A stretch of 64,000 nt of DNA, taken from the NCBI GenBank assembly GCA_026545225.1, contig CM048845.1:86517033-86581032 (forward strand), in the 5' to 3' direction. A program made the position numbers and the translations under genes. The notes under the pieces are model-generated. The model was not told where the DNA came from, did not search any database, and was given only the letters and a program-made list of their open reading frames with translations. The stretch is from Cornus controversa. Its lineage: Eukaryota; Streptophyta; Magnoliopsida; Cornales; Cornaceae. Positions 52,250 to 64,000 of the stretch are shown here, in pieces (position 1 is the first letter of the stretch; each line of letters opens with the position of its first letter).

Positions 52250-54004
52250 TATTTCCCTACTTCACCAAATTCATCACTATTTCCTTGAAAATGAAACACT
52301 TTTCAGTTGGATAACCGACAATACAATGATATTTATAGTAGTTTAGGTCATCAACACGTCCCATTTATTGAGGTCGCTTACATTCTGGGAGTTCAATAAC
52401 TTTACTTTCAAGTAAGCATTCCAATTTGCCAGGAACATCAGAGTCTGGGAATGGGTATTCCTTCATCTCCAATTCTTTGAGCGTCGGAGGTTTCTTCTGC
52501 TTCTCTTGAGACTGTCGTGGCTTATTGTCTTCTTTCTTCTTATTTTTAACAACAATCTTTATCGGGATAGTAGAGACAATCATAGATTCTTTAACAACAT
52601 TATTTGACAATTTCACAACCTTCTTTTCATCCTTTCTATCTTTGCGCGACTCTAAAATTGAATAATCTTTACTACCACGAGATTTAATGCTAATCTCCAT
52701 ACCATGGGAACATGTAGCCAGTACTTCGAAGGTACGAGGCTTTATACCTTGAAAAATATAAAAAATTTCTCAATGCATTCTTTGTATACACATTTCAACA
52801 ACAGAGACTTCTGTCAACCGGTCTTTGTAATCTAAGCTAAGTGCTCGCCATCGATTGACATAGTCCATCACAGGCTCATCCTTCCATTGTCTTGTGTTAG
52901 TCAACTCTATCGTATTAATAGTGCGACGGGGGCAGTAGGACCTGTTTAGAAATTCTCGTTCTATTTTTTTTTCAACTATCAATCAATTCGAACTTTAAAT
53001 TAGTATACCACTCAAAGTCATTCCCCTTAAGGGAACGAACAAACTGTTTAACCAAAAAATCTCCCTCAATCCCAGCATTACTGTAGGTCTGGATGAAATA
53101 AGCGATGTGTTGTTTTGGGTTGCCCTTTTTGTCAAACTGTTGGATCTTCGGATGTTGGTACCTTGTAGGCGTCTTTATATTGTCAATTCTCTTTGTGTAG
53201 GGCTTTGGGTACATGAGAGTGCTTTGAGGGGCGCCACCATACTGTGCTCGGATTGTGTTCATTATCATATCCTGCAATTGTTGGACAGATAGCGAAGTGA
53301 TTGGCGAAGCATGGTTAGTTTCATCAGCTACATGTCTTGACGCAGATGTGTGGTGGTGATCTTTTGATTGGCCACCTTAAAGGGCTAAATTTGAAGTATT
53401 CATAGGAAGTTGTGTTGACTCGTCAGGATTTTGGATTTCAAGTTTACTCATTAGCGTGACGATCTGCAAGTCTTTCTCTTGAATAATTTTTGTAAGGTTT
53501 TCAATTGTGCGCGCCATCGCTGTCAGTTGGTCTTCCACCGAGGTTGTTTCAGTCATTATAGCTGCGACAATATTAGAATAGGAATGACCTTGAGAATCAA
53601 CATTATTTGAAGTGACCGATTGTTCTGATATCTCAAGTAATGACTCCGAGAGTGAACCAACGCTAGAGTTGGCGTTAGAGACGGAGTGGGGGTGAATATG
53701 GTAACGCCGATTTTTCTAAAACAACGTGAGAGTTTTTTGCCCCCTGAGGATCAACGGTGTTAACATGTTGAATTTTCACATCCATTGGTTTAACAGGATT
53801 TCTTTTCAACAAGTCTTGCTGATTCTTGAGCGATGCAATTGCTTTGATCTTCCTATGTATCATAGGACCTGCTGAGGTGTTGTTAGCATTTGAGGAGTTC
53901 CTGGTGTCCCTGCCACTACTTGCAGCAGTTTTGATGTTGGCTAGTGCAGCAGTTGTGTTTTTTGTGGTTTTCTTGTTTGTAGTTTAAACCTGGAGAGAAG
54001 TCAT
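52250..54004 (-). pseudogene. Gag of element X
   Basis: Begins at the ATG at 54004, after the X LTR and primer-binding-like site, with an early stop. Core readings are 53277-52972 (FDKKGNPKQHIAYFIQTYSN and FVRSLKGNDFEWYTNL), 52982-52770 (WKDEPVMDYVNRWRALSLDY) and 52700-52365 (lysine-rich, then LKELEMKEYPFPDSDVPG). A zinc-knuckle-like YYKYHCIVGYPTEKCFIFK lies at about 52340-52280. This is a PF03732-type gag, broken by several stops and frameshifts. Confidence 0.8.
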
Positions 54005-54077
54005 AGATTCTGATGAACGGGGTTTTGGATGTATGATGTTGGAGACAGAGATGGTCCCACCGGGCCTGCCAAAAATT

Positions 54078-54566
54078 TGGACACACAAATTTTGAGTATG
54101 AGAATAAGATCAAAACACGTGGACAAATATATCAAATATATTAATTTCAAGAAATATGGGTTATAAATCTTTGTAGATCTTTGCAAAAGAAAGTCAAATT
54201 CCTTTAATTCAATCTCATTGGTGATCCAGATTCAGGGGCTGTTGGAGCTTGATCTTGAATTGGATTGAAACTTTGGTGAAGAACGGTACGTGGATGATGT
54301 GTTTGTTATTATTCTCCTTCATGGTTTAGATGGTTTGAATATTTGGATTTAGAGTGAAGAATCCTGCAGAGTTTTAGCTTTCTCTAAAGAGTCTTCTGAT
54401 TGTTTTCTTCCTTTCTTTTTCTCCTCCTGGACCCTTATTTATAGGCTCACCGGAGGGATAGATTGGTAACTTTTGTCCCTTCTGATAATTATCCTATTAA
54501 TATATATAAATATGATAATTATCTTTTGTAATAATTATCCAATATATATGTAATAATTATTGTTGA

Positions 54567-54624
<58 letters not shown>

Positions 54625-54807
54625 TCTGACCCATTTTCAAGTCGGTTTGGATTTCTTAGATAATTTGAATCATCCTATGACCCATTTATTTGTAGTGGGT
54701 CTGGATTTGAATTATCTAACTTCTTGAGCCACATCTCAAAGTAGGTCAAATTGAGAATAAGCCCAAATTGTAATTTGGACCAACCCTACAATATTTTAAT
54801 GTCTACA
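54078..54807 (-). repeat. LTR of gypsy element X, copy B (5' LTR of the gag-bearing copy)
   Basis: Same TG...CA termini as copy A. On the minus strand it is followed by AATTTT and then the site TGGCAGGCCCGGTGGGACC. Gag continues normally from here, so this is the true 5' LTR of the X sequence at 50-54 kb. Confidence 0.78.
54569..54622. repeat. (AT)n microsatellite in X LTR, copy B
   Basis: About 54 bp of alternating AT. Confidence 0.95.
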
Positions 54808-54870
54808 ATGGAAAATCATTATTTGATTCACCAAAACCCGAACAGAACAAGTCACTAGTGCTATTTTGTT

Positions 54871-55262
54871 TGAATAAAGCTAGTATGAGGGGGTTTTTAT
54901 GTCTCTTGTCATGAGCTTTCACTCAAAATAAAAATTTTTATCACAAAAAAATGCAAAGAAAATATCAATCACGTAACCATTTTTAAAATCATCTCACACA
55001 AAAAAAAATTAGCGCCAAATATAATAGATTGAATTTATAGAAAACAGTTAAATTTGATGTAAAAAAATGTAAAGGGAATAGGATGTAAATCTTTTATCGT
55101 CTCCTATAAATTCAATTTATGATATTTTGAGTTTTTTTTTTTTTGTATGTGAGAATATTTTAATTTTAGTTACGTGATGATATTTTTTTTGTGTTCAAAA
55201 ATATTTATTTTGAGGGAGAGCCCGTGACGAGTTATGAGAGCTCCCTCATAGTAGCATTACTC
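54871..55262. mobile_element. Foldback MITE with long inverted repeats, copy B
   Basis: Counterpart of 41088-41480, with a few substitutions and a 3-bp loss in the right arm (CCCGTGACGAGTTATG). The inverted-repeat structure is intact. Confidence 0.75.
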
Positions 55263-56356
55263 TGTTTGTTTTTTTGTTTTTTTCAAAAACTTCCTTCAAT
55301 GAAATCAGATTAGTTAATTTGGATCCTTAATATAAAAATGGTAAAATACATTGATCTCCCCAGAAGTTTGATCTAATAACATACAATAGTCATGTTGCCA
55401 TTTATTACACCGTGTTCCATTGAAGTTAGGTGTGTGTTATCAATGACCTTTCCTCCCGTAATAAAATTTTAAAGAAAATTAATTGCCCTTGCTTGCAATG
55501 AAATGAAAAAATATTATAAAGACACCAACAAAATTGCCCTTGATGTATGTATTAATTAGTCAACAATATTAATATATAATAATATATGGTGGGCAAGATT
55601 GATATTTCACATTAATTTAAAATAAAATTAAAATTTTAAGAGTAAAAATGATATTTCATAATATCTAGGAGAACACGATGTAATAAACGTCAAATATGAC
55701 TGTCGTGTGTAATTAGACACAGCTGCAAGTTAAGTTAGTGTATTTTTTTCTACAAAAAAAAAAAAAAGAAAACCCCAAAACTCTTTTCCATGGGATGTGG
55801 TAACCACGACGCCAACCGACCATGTAATCAAATAACAATTTCAAAGTGAGATGTGAGTCACCTCTCTATACAGGTACTTGGTTAAGTACGCACATCTTTG
55901 GTATATAGCCAAAGTCCATCCTAGTAAGCATGAGAATTAGTACAAACTAGAAATGAGAGAATAGTAGAGAGTAGAATTTTGGGTGATGAAGGATTTGGCT
56001 AGTTCTCCATCTCAGTTATCTTTTGTTAAACTTTGGCCAAATTAAGAAAGCTAAATTATGTTGCAGTAGCATTAATGAGTGAAGCCATTTGCTTTAAGCT
56101 TTACAAATTGTACCACAAATAAATAAGGGCCTTCTATTTGAAGCTTATAAGAATCTCCCTTTTAGTGCCGTAGTATTTGAATTTCTATACAAATAGGATT
56201 GATACAGTACAAGTTGACAAACATTAGAGTTGATATATATATATATACTATGAATAGGCAACTAGAAACATTTTTGAATGCAGAATAAAAATCAGTCAAT
56301 TTACTTTTCACAAAATTTATTGCCTTCGATCACCTTCGGTTAATTATGAAAAACAA

Positions 56357-56358
<2 letters not shown>

Positions 56359-56396
<38 letters not shown>
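56359..56396. repeat. (AT)n microsatellite, copy B
   Basis: About 38 bp, shorter than copy A. Confidence 0.95.
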
Positions 56397-56398
<2 letters not shown>

Positions 56399-56558
56399 CA
56401 AAACCATGTATAAGTGTGTGTGTTCTAAGCCTGAGGGACAAGTTCGGGTTGGGAACATATAATTATACTTCATTCATTGTCCCTATCGAAAATTTCCCCA
56501 TCTGCCGATGATAATTGGCTTCCAAGAGAGAGATATTCCTTAATAATTCGATCTGTGT

Positions 56559-57308
56559 TCAAATCATAACGAGCCCCTTCCTTGTCTGCTGGTGCTGGTC
56601 TTTTCTATGTCTTTTGTATAGATTGTGTATAAGCCGTTGACGCGACTTCTTCGGTACTAGTCTTCTCTCACATGTATCATTCGGAAGGGTTTCATCTTTT
56701 CTGCTCTGCATCCCCTTGACTTGTTTGTGGTCGATCGATTTTTCATCATCCTCTGACACTGACACTGGCTTCAGAACTTCCCTCAATATCTTTATCTTCT
56801 TTCCTCTGCCATGTTCCTTCGTATTTGTGTTACCCTGGCAGTCTCGGACATCTACATGCACAACACTATACACTTAGCTAATTGTACATTTGCACAAGAT
56901 ACTTATATTCTTAATTCTAGTAGAAAACTCAGGCTCTTAATATCTTGGCATGTGTATGTTGTGTGCCACTTGATATTTTTTTTTTTTGCAGTTGCATCAG
57001 AAAATTCCTTTTTTCTTTGGCAAAAAAAATTAAATAAATTCGGTTGGATTTTCTAGTGTTATATATAGAGGAAAACAAATTTATTATTAATCATTATTTA
57101 AAGCCCAACTATATTGAGTCTTTGACAAGAAAACTGTTAAACAATGATAATAATAATGCAACAAATAGAAGTGAATATGAGATGACTTACTTCCATTGTC
57201 ATCAATTTCCTCAAAGAACTTAGAATCTGATAGATCCATTTGAATATGTTGATCAGTAATCCCCCATCCATCAAGTGGAGGACAAGGAAGCCCCCATTCT
57301 TCCTCCAT
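56559..57308 (-). CDS. Candidate two-exon gene of unknown function, copy B
   Basis: Exons 57308-57191 and 56851-56559 mirror copy A, with the same splice sites and length. The deduced 136-residue product differs from copy A at one noted position (DETLPND instead of DETIPND). The whole gene-sized segment, intron included, is among the most conserved parts of the duplication. That could mean recent duplication, local conversion or selection, and sequence alone cannot separate these. Confidence 0.35.
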
Positions 57309-57359
57309 TTTACAGGTTACAGAAGTGATTAATCACAAGTAAGATAATCTGGTAAGATA

Positions 57360-58671
57360 TATAGTAAACTCGTTAGTTATTACTTATTAGTATGATGTTT
57401 TTCATGAAGAAAAAAAAAAAGAACTGTTACAAGGAAATATCTATATTGAATTTTTATACAAGACACAAGAAAGTTTGTTAACATCTAAAAAAATCACTTA
57501 AAGTAAAAATATTTTATGAAGAGAAGTATAATTATATATGTACTCAGTACCTATATATATATATATATATATACATGCGTTGTTCTTACCATCTCTTTGT
57601 GGGGATTGTTGATTATTATAGTTCTCTCGTTATATATTTTAATTTTATTACTATATTTGATTTATTTCTTATGAAGTTAGGGAAACGATATTGACTATGC
57701 AAAAAAATTCAGACTCCTAATTCAAGAAGCAAATCCTCTCACCAAAACCATTCGCACGACTTCTATTTTCTCCTCTCACACCCACTTTCCCTCTCTCACT
57801 CCTCTCAATCACAAACCCTAGACACCACCAAAATCACTACTATCATGGCCTACCACAACTGCAAATTCATTCCCTCACCATCATCTTTTGGACACCGAAA
57901 ACAGAGTGCCCTGTTTTTTTTATAAAAAAAAACTTCTAGGTATATACAGGGTAAGTACACAGATAATTATTTTTGTAAACCTAGAAATATTTAATCTGAA
58001 GAAGTTAATCAATCCTTCGTACACATGATCCACCAATATATAAAATACAAATACAAAGACATATATATGTATATGTATAATCAGGCAGATTGATTACTGA
58101 GAAGCCATTAAAGAAAACAATATTAGGAGTGATGGCAAGGAAAGAATACTCACAGAGAGTGCGTACTCAACGTCTAAGCTTCAGTTGAAACAAACAAACA
58201 ATCGAGTAGACCGACTATCGAACTTAAGTTTCCAAATACGAGCGAGAAATTATTAAATATCAAGAAAATTATGTCTATCAAAAATCCAACCACTAGTATG
58301 ATTCTATTTTTTATAATAATAGAAAATAGTGTTTTACAGGGAATGAGATTCTTAGAAGGAATCTCCGAGACATTCTATATCTAGCCGGTACGAGCCAATA
58401 ACCATTTGGCGGTTAAAAAATATATAGTTAAAAAGAACTTTGAGTGTAATTTTTTTTTTTTACACCAAATCCCCCTAAATAATGAAAACTTCGTGATGGG
58501 TTATTGTGAGTTCAGTGACAAAAATGTCCCCCTCCAAAAAGAAGAAGAAAAAAGTATTTACAATAAAGTATTGACAAAAATCCCTTTACATTAAAAAAAA
58601 AAAAGAAAAAATTATCAATAAAATCTACTTTTTTTTTTCTTGAATGAACATCTTATCAATTTTCAATAATA
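57360..58671. other. Non-coding part of duplicated unit, copy B
   Basis: Counterpart of 43600-44911. The TATATG repeat is shorter (about 58062-58078). One substitution turns ATC into ATG near 57845, opening a 26-codon ORF (MAYHNCKFIPSPSS...) absent in copy A. I do not credit it as a gene. Confidence 0.4.
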
Positions 58672-59000
58672 TCTGTACACACAAATTTCGTGTCCGAAAA
58701 TTTAAAAACGAAAATCGGTCACAAATAATCAATTTTATTAATTTCAGAAAAATGGGTACAATTCTTTGTAAATATTTACAAAAAAAAAAGATAAATTCCT
58801 TTGATTCGATCTCCTTAATAATCCGGCTTCAAGGGCTGCTAGAGCTTGATATTGAAATGGATTGAAACTTTGGTGAAGAAAGGCACGTGGATGATGTGCT
58901 TGTTATTTTTCTCCTTCAGGGTTTCGATGTTTTGGAGCTTTGGATTTTGAGTGAATACTTTTGCAGAGTTTCAGCTTTTTATAAGAGTCTTCTGGTCTCT
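58672..59000 (-). repeat. Diverged LTR fragment related to X, copy B
   Basis: Counterpart of 44912-45240. Confidence 0.6.
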
Positions 59001-59557
59001 TCCGAATTCAAAGGCTACTAGAGCTTGATCTTAAATCAGGTTGTTAAGAGTCTTCTTCAAGTGTTTGTTGTTGAAGAAAGCCGGTTAGAATTTCTGATCA
59101 AGGGTTGAAGAAGCTTGACCTCGAATAGTCTTGCTGATGATTATTTGAATTTGTTGAACCGTGGTGGAAGAACGACACGACTTTGAATGTGCTTGTAGAG
59201 ACCGTGCCCAGTTTTGGCTGGTTTTTATTTTTCTTTTTACCATTTATTAATTTTTATACTAGTATTTATCATTGATCATCATCAACATCAACATCAAAAC
59301 CGGATTGATCATTACTAGTTCTCAAGAAAACTCTTACTTTCACAAGTTTTACATCAAAGTAAGTAAAGTTTTTATTTTGCAAAATTGTGCCAATCTTTTT
59401 GAGGGCTTTTGAAGACCAAGTTTGGGGGACATAATTCGTGGTTTGAATTGTTCAATTTCGGGTGTAAAAGTTGCCGAAAGAAAAGGTCGAAGGAGAAATT
59501 TTTATTGTGCACACAAAGTGTTTGATTAAATTCCTCAACCAAACTTTTTCTATTTTT

Positions 59558-59984
59558 ATGGCACCAAAGAGAGCAAGTCACCAAGGTGCTTCAAGATTGC
59601 GCAATCCTCGCCGAGCACGATATGATCCAACACCCGTTTCCTCAAAATCTCACCCAGATAGAATTCATGAGAGATGGCATCCAAGCGCCTTGAATTTTGA
59701 AGTGACGTTTGACATCGCCGAACTGTATGCCATATTTTTCGAGACACGATGGGGGATTTCTGACATCCATTGTCGTCAGTCGGCATTGATTTTTGTTCCA
59801 TTATCTACTACTATATACCCGAGGCTCGTCAAAGTCTTTTGTCAGAACTTAAGGCCAAAACTCGACGAGCGGGGCGTGTTTATTTCTTCGGTGGATGGAA
59901 CACGAGTTCAGGTTGATATATCTTCGATTGCTATTGCCATGGATTGTCCCCATGAATGTCCGACTGATTTGACCAATATCTACA
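59558..59984 (+). pseudogene. Athila-like ORF, 5' part, copy B (open up to the solo LTR)
   Basis: Reads MAPKRASHQGASRLRNPRRA, then HERWHPSALNFEVTFDIAEL, FFETRWGISDIHCRQSALIF, PLSTTIYPRLVKVFCQNLRP and PTDLTNIYM without a stop until it enters the solo LTR, stopping at 60013. Copy B keeps the 13 bp lost in copy A. The family is the putative plant transposon protein of Athila-type elements, as judged from the FETRWG and VFxxNLRP patterns. Confidence 0.7.
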
Positions 59985-61486
59985 TGATAGGCGTTGAATG
60001 TTACGCATTTTAGCCTCTTAACTTGTGTATTTTATTCTCTTAGTGATAGATGATTTTGTGATTTTACTTCGTTTTAGTGTTTTCTGTATTTTCAGGGCCT
60101 TAATGATTATTTCAGTTAAAACCATGATTTTGGGCTTTTAAAGATGACATGCAAGATGGTTAGATGAAGCCTACATCAAGGAGATCCATTCAAATATTTA
60201 TTTTAACTCAAATCAGTCCAAGGAAGATATCCAAGAGAATTACAGCTGTTTAAGAAGGTTCCGGGCCTGAAGCCCAAATCTGCGCTTAATACAGTCTTAA
60301 TCCTGTTTTGGAAAATGGACCAGAAGTGTTATTTTCGAGCCTCAAATTGACTTAATTTCAACATGAATTGAACGAAATTCGATTCTAGACACTTTTGTAT
60401 TTCACAAAAAATTTTGTGAATCGGACTTCTAGTGGGTCAAAAGTTGGGCCGAATGTCAGTAGGAAAAATCCCCCTGATTAGTGCTGCTGAAAAACCTAAT
60501 TAATTCTTAATTTGGTTAGGACTTTGGTGTATTCTCTTAGGGCATAAAGTGAAGGATTGGAGACTGAGTTAGCAGCAGATTAGAGAGAGATTGGAGAGTC
60601 TGAGAGAGCTTTGGGGACAGAATTGAAGACATACTTTGCAGAGCCATTGGAGAACGAAGTCTTACGCATAATTCATGAAGATGATGCCTTCTTCCTCAAC
60701 AGTTGAAGCTTCTTCTTCTACCATGAGCGGCTAGTTCATCCACTAGGGTTTTGATGTAGCCCTAACAAAACATCAATGGTTTGATTGTTTTAATTATTGG
60801 GAACCTTTATATACATGCATAAATTGTGTAATTTAGAGGATTCTTATTATAGAATTGAGCAATAAAAGTCTTGTAAATTCAGTTTCAATGATTTCTTATC
60901 TTGTCTTAGACATTTAATTGTTGTTATTGAACTCAATTTCTCTTATTTTCTGTGATCATGAGAGCGATTATTACACAATGGTAATCACTGAATATATCAT
61001 TATACGCTTTGATGGATTATGCCTAGAGAAGATGAACCATACTGCACCCTCGATTAGAGTAGTTAGGCAGATGGCCCATGCCAATCGAAGATAGTCCATG
61101 ACTTAGCCTTAATCATATGTTATCTTCTTGACGGATGAAGGTGAGCTTGTAGCCACCGACACCACTTATGCATGATGTAATTCTCCATAGTTAATTCAAT
61201 TGACCATTGATTGTGGAGTTAGTGGTGAAGTCAAATACCTTAGATTTCTCTCATATTATCTTCACTTTCTATCTACTTTGATTTATTTTATTTTACTTTT
61301 TAATTAGTTTAGTTTAAAAATTAGAATTCTTTTATCTTAAATTTAATTAGAATTAATTTCGTATTCCAACTCATCAGACCATAATCCCTGAGGTTCGACA
61401 CTCCTTTCGATAGCCCGATTCTGCAAGTAATTCGTTCTATTACGAAGTGTGATAATTTTAATTGAGACGCACTTACTCACGAATCA
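59985..61486 (+). mobile_element. Solo LTR inserted in the Athila-like ORF, copy B
   Basis: Counterpart of 46213-47713, with the same CTACA duplication (59980-59984 and 61487-61491). It was therefore present before the segment was duplicated. Confidence 0.9.
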
Positions 61487-62246
61487 CTACACTCCTTTAC
61501 CCGATGATTTATCGATGGGTAATTTGGTTGCACGGTTGTGTGCTAACTAATTCTCTAGGCCAAAGCATAATGCAGCTTCAAAGTCTTCAACGCCGAGTCA
61601 TTTATGGTTCTTTGATGTCATTTTGTATAAGAATGTGTGTCCCATTGGAAACAAAATCGAAAGGCGTCAAGAGTTCATTCGAGCTTTATATGCCATACAT
61701 TTTGGGCATTGACTATCATTCCCACAGATTGTCTGGGGCCAAATTGAAAAGTTCAATTCAAAGGTTGTGGCCAAGGCACCAGACAGTGCAAGTGACTGGG
61801 AGTTTCCATTCCCTACTATCATTCATCAGTTACTCATTGCACAGGGATATGCAGTCTATGAGGATGAGCTTGCCTTTTCACGAGATATTCACTATAGCAC
61901 ACATGACTGAAATTTGAGCCGATCTCATATGCATCAAAGAGTCATAGCTGCGCAAGGTGAAGTATCTCGATTGGCTCAGAGAGGGGAAGCTATAAACATA
62001 CAACCATCGGTGGAAGATCCTGAGGAGATGGAAGCAGAAGAAGAGGATGTCTATGCATAAGCTGGCGGACATGATTATTACTATTTAGAGGGACAGATTG
62101 CTGGGTTGACTGCCCAGTTTGGCACCTTACAGACTGAGGTTTTCACACAGTTTAGAGCTATGCGGACAAATATGGCGGATCACATCCGTGAGACTTGCCA
62201 AGATCAGTTAGAGATGAGGAGGATGCTGTGTGCATTGATGCGCTAG
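61487..62246 (+). pseudogene. Athila-like ORF, 3' part, copy B
   Basis: Same content as 47714-48473, with the same stop after LCAN and an additional TAA near 62058 (YVYA-stop), ending at the TAG at 62244-62246. It is more decayed than copy A in this half. Confidence 0.65.
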
Positions 62247-63093
62247 GCAAACTTGGATCCAGATGCTCAGTCACCACCACATCCTTGACTGGAAGGTAAC
62301 TATCTTGTGTATTTTATTTTATTTTTAGTTTTTTTTTAAATTAAAAAAAATTATGTATTTTTCTATTTCCTTTTTATTTTCACCCATGTATTTTTCTAAA
62401 AATTTATGTTTTTAGCCTGATTGATTCGAGTAATTAGGTTTTTCGGGGTGTCTCAACGCCTAGTGCCCTAAAGTCATCTAGTTTGGGAGTCACTGACTGA
62501 AAGATTGTTACATGGATCTTTCAGAAAGCTTAATAGATTAAGACATTGCATAACCAATAAAGCAATAAAAAAATAAAAAAAGTGAAAAAAAATCATGTAT
62601 TCATGTTTGGAAGTATAATTTCAATAAGGGGAGCTAGTGAGTTGAAGGGGTATGTGCCTTAATATATTCGAAGTTGGGTTATGCTACATGAGATGACTGT
62701 TAGTTCACTTTACACGAGGGAACTAAAGTTGGTTATTTTGAGATATGTTGATGTGAATTATGCATGGGGACCATTGATTCGAATTATAGAATTTGAAAGT
62801 TTGAATTTATTTTTGAATGCAAGTTTGTAACTATATATTGTAATCTTCTTCTTGATTAATGTTGAAACAGAATTTTGAATGTTTGTGGGTATCATTTCTG
62901 GAAACCTCACGAGACTATACTTCGTCCACTAGGGAGAACCTAGGGGTTTAAAGGCTTGTTCCATTTGCTAAATGTAATCATTTCTCCCACGAAAGTGGAG
63001 TTGGGTAATTTAGTTAGTGTTTATTAGTTTCCTTTGTTTTAGTTTTGTTTTATTCTATTACTAAGGGACTAGCAATATGTAAGTTTGGGGCTG
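62247..63093 (+). other. 3' untranslated region and polypurine tract of the Athila-like element, copy B
   Basis: Counterpart of 48474-49321, with AAGTTTGGGG at 63081-63090 just before the LTR. Confidence 0.6.
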
Positions 63094-63651
63094 TGATCGG
63101 CGTTGAACGTTACGCATTCTAGCCTCTTAACCTATGTATTTCATTCTCTTAGTGATAGATTATTTTGTGATTTTATTTCATTTTAGTGTTTTCTGTATTT
63201 TCAGGGCCTTAATGATTATTTCAATTAGGCAGATGGCCCATGCCAATCGAAAATAGTCCATAACTTAGCCTTAATCATATGTTATCTTCTTGACGGATGA
63301 AAGTGAGCTTGTAGCCACCGACACCACTTATGCATGATATAATCCCCCATAGTTAATTCAATTGATCATTGATTGTGGAGTTAGTGGTGAAGTCAATTAC
63401 CCTAGATTTATCTCATACTATCTTCACTCTCTATTTTTTTCGTTTTATTTTATTTTGCTTTTTAATTAAGTTAAATATAAAAATCAGATTTCTTCTCTTT
63501 CTAAATTTAATTAGAATTAATTCCATATTCCAACTCATTCAGACCATAATCCCTAAGATTCGACACCCCTTTCAATAGCCCTATTCTGCAAGGAATTCGT
63601 TCTATTGCGAAGTGTGGTAATTTTAATTGAGACGCACTCACACACGAATCA
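63094..63651 (+). repeat. 3' LTR of the Athila-like element with the same internal deletion, copy B
   Basis: 558 bp, the same length as copy A, with the identical junction class (TTATTTCAATTA to GGCAGATGGCC). Confidence 0.88.
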
Positions 63652-64000
63652 CTTCCTTGACTTCATCATCTAATAGAACAGAATCTGATTGTTATTCAAT
63701 AGCAATGTGATAAGAAGTGATATAAAATACTTCATCCTTCATTCTCTCCATGTCGCACTCCTCAGACTGGGTAGTGAACATAATAGTCCATCTTTTTGCT
63801 TTTAGTGTAATGCCATTAGTAACGTCAACCTCCGTTTTACGTTTCATTTGTGAAAGAATCAAATTTTGAACTTCACTATTTTTGACCATGTTAGCGCCAG
63901 TTCTCTCTAGTTCGTTTTACTGATTTCTTATTACCAATACCTCTCTTAGAGATTTAATTCGAGAAAAGACAGATTTTCGAGGTTGAGGTTATGAAGATCT
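63652..64000 (-). pseudogene. Element X pre-RT region, copy B
   Basis: Counterpart of 49880-50228, including the minus-strand reading 63889-63692 (MVKNSEVQ...). It continues beyond the window. Confidence 0.55.

Larger units (their letters stand above)
40067..53854. repeat. Tandem segmental duplication, copy A (about 13.8 kb unit)
   Basis: From 40067 the sequence aligns with 53855 onward almost continuously to 50228/64000, with identical order of LTR, MITE, AT tracts, candidate gene and nested retroelements. Typical differences are about 1-3% plus microsatellite length changes. Unit length is 13,788 bp at the left ends. The part 50229-53854 has no second copy in view because copy B runs off the window. 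Confidence 0.93.
53855..64000. repeat. Tandem segmental duplication, copy B (truncated by window edge)
   Basis: Same content as 40067-50228 in the same orientation, directly abutting copy A. Feature-by-feature offsets fall from 13,788 to 13,767-13,772 because of indels, mainly in AT tracts. Homology is still intact at base 64000, so the copy continues beyond the window. Confidence 0.93.

Noticed and set aside
58644..58865. 73-residue ORF unique to copy B
   Set aside because: It covers the diverged LTR fragment and exists only because of small indels relative to copy A.

Overview
This window is plant nuclear DNA, most likely from a eudicot. It is AT-rich, has GT-AG introns and GA/CT-rich leaders, and is dense in Ty3/gypsy, hAT, LINE and MITE-like elements. 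I see no prokaryotic, organellar, CRISPR, rRNA or tRNA signal. Only two host genes can be named with confidence, both on the minus strand in the first 11.5 kb. The first is the N-terminal third (8 exons, 807 codons) of the spliceosome core protein PRP8, which runs off the left edge. The second is a complete six-exon adenine phosphoribosyltransferase of the plant APT4/APT5 type.

Region by region: 1-6.3 kb is PRP8, with a 420-bp GC-rich element in its first intron that has an 8-bp target duplication. 6.5-8.8 kb is intergenic. 8.8-11.5 kb is APT. 11.6-19 kb is gene-poor, with a gypsy pol relic, a probable solo LTR, a Stowaway-like candidate and a miRNA-precursor-like hairpin at 18.4 kb. 19.1-23.5 kb is an LTR retrotransposon with two recognisable LTRs but no pol. 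23.5-27.9 kb holds a hAT-type MITE and a LINE endonuclease relic. 28-36.1 kb is a decayed Tat-type Ty3/gypsy element: gag, PR, RT, RNase H, a second RNase H, INT, 41-bp tandem arrays and antisense ORF fragments. It is cut by another LTR fragment at 36.15 kb. 37.7-38.6 kb is a MITE-like unit filled with CCA-type trinucleotide repeat.

From 40.07 kb to the end lies a tandem duplication with a period of about 13.8 kb (copy A 40067-53854; copy B 53855 to beyond 64000). Each copy contains a minus-strand gypsy LTR (called X here), a foldback MITE, a candidate two-exon gene with nearly identical predicted protein, and an Athila-like element fragment interrupted by a solo LTR with a 5-bp target duplication. 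The Athila-like 3' LTR carries the same 943-bp-class internal deletion in both copies. X gag, protease and pre-RT sequence lies between the copies on the minus strand. All nested insertions are shared, so they predate the duplication. Divergence jumps sharply at the edge of the X LTR, which points to recombination through that LTR.

The two named genes are ordinary housekeeping genes and do not form a pathway. The rest records nested transposition, decay by C-to-T change and duplication. I found no convincing new enzymatic or defence system. The best leads are the duplicated two-exon ORF, the 18.4-kb hairpin, the GC-rich hAT-like element and the structure of the tandem duplication.
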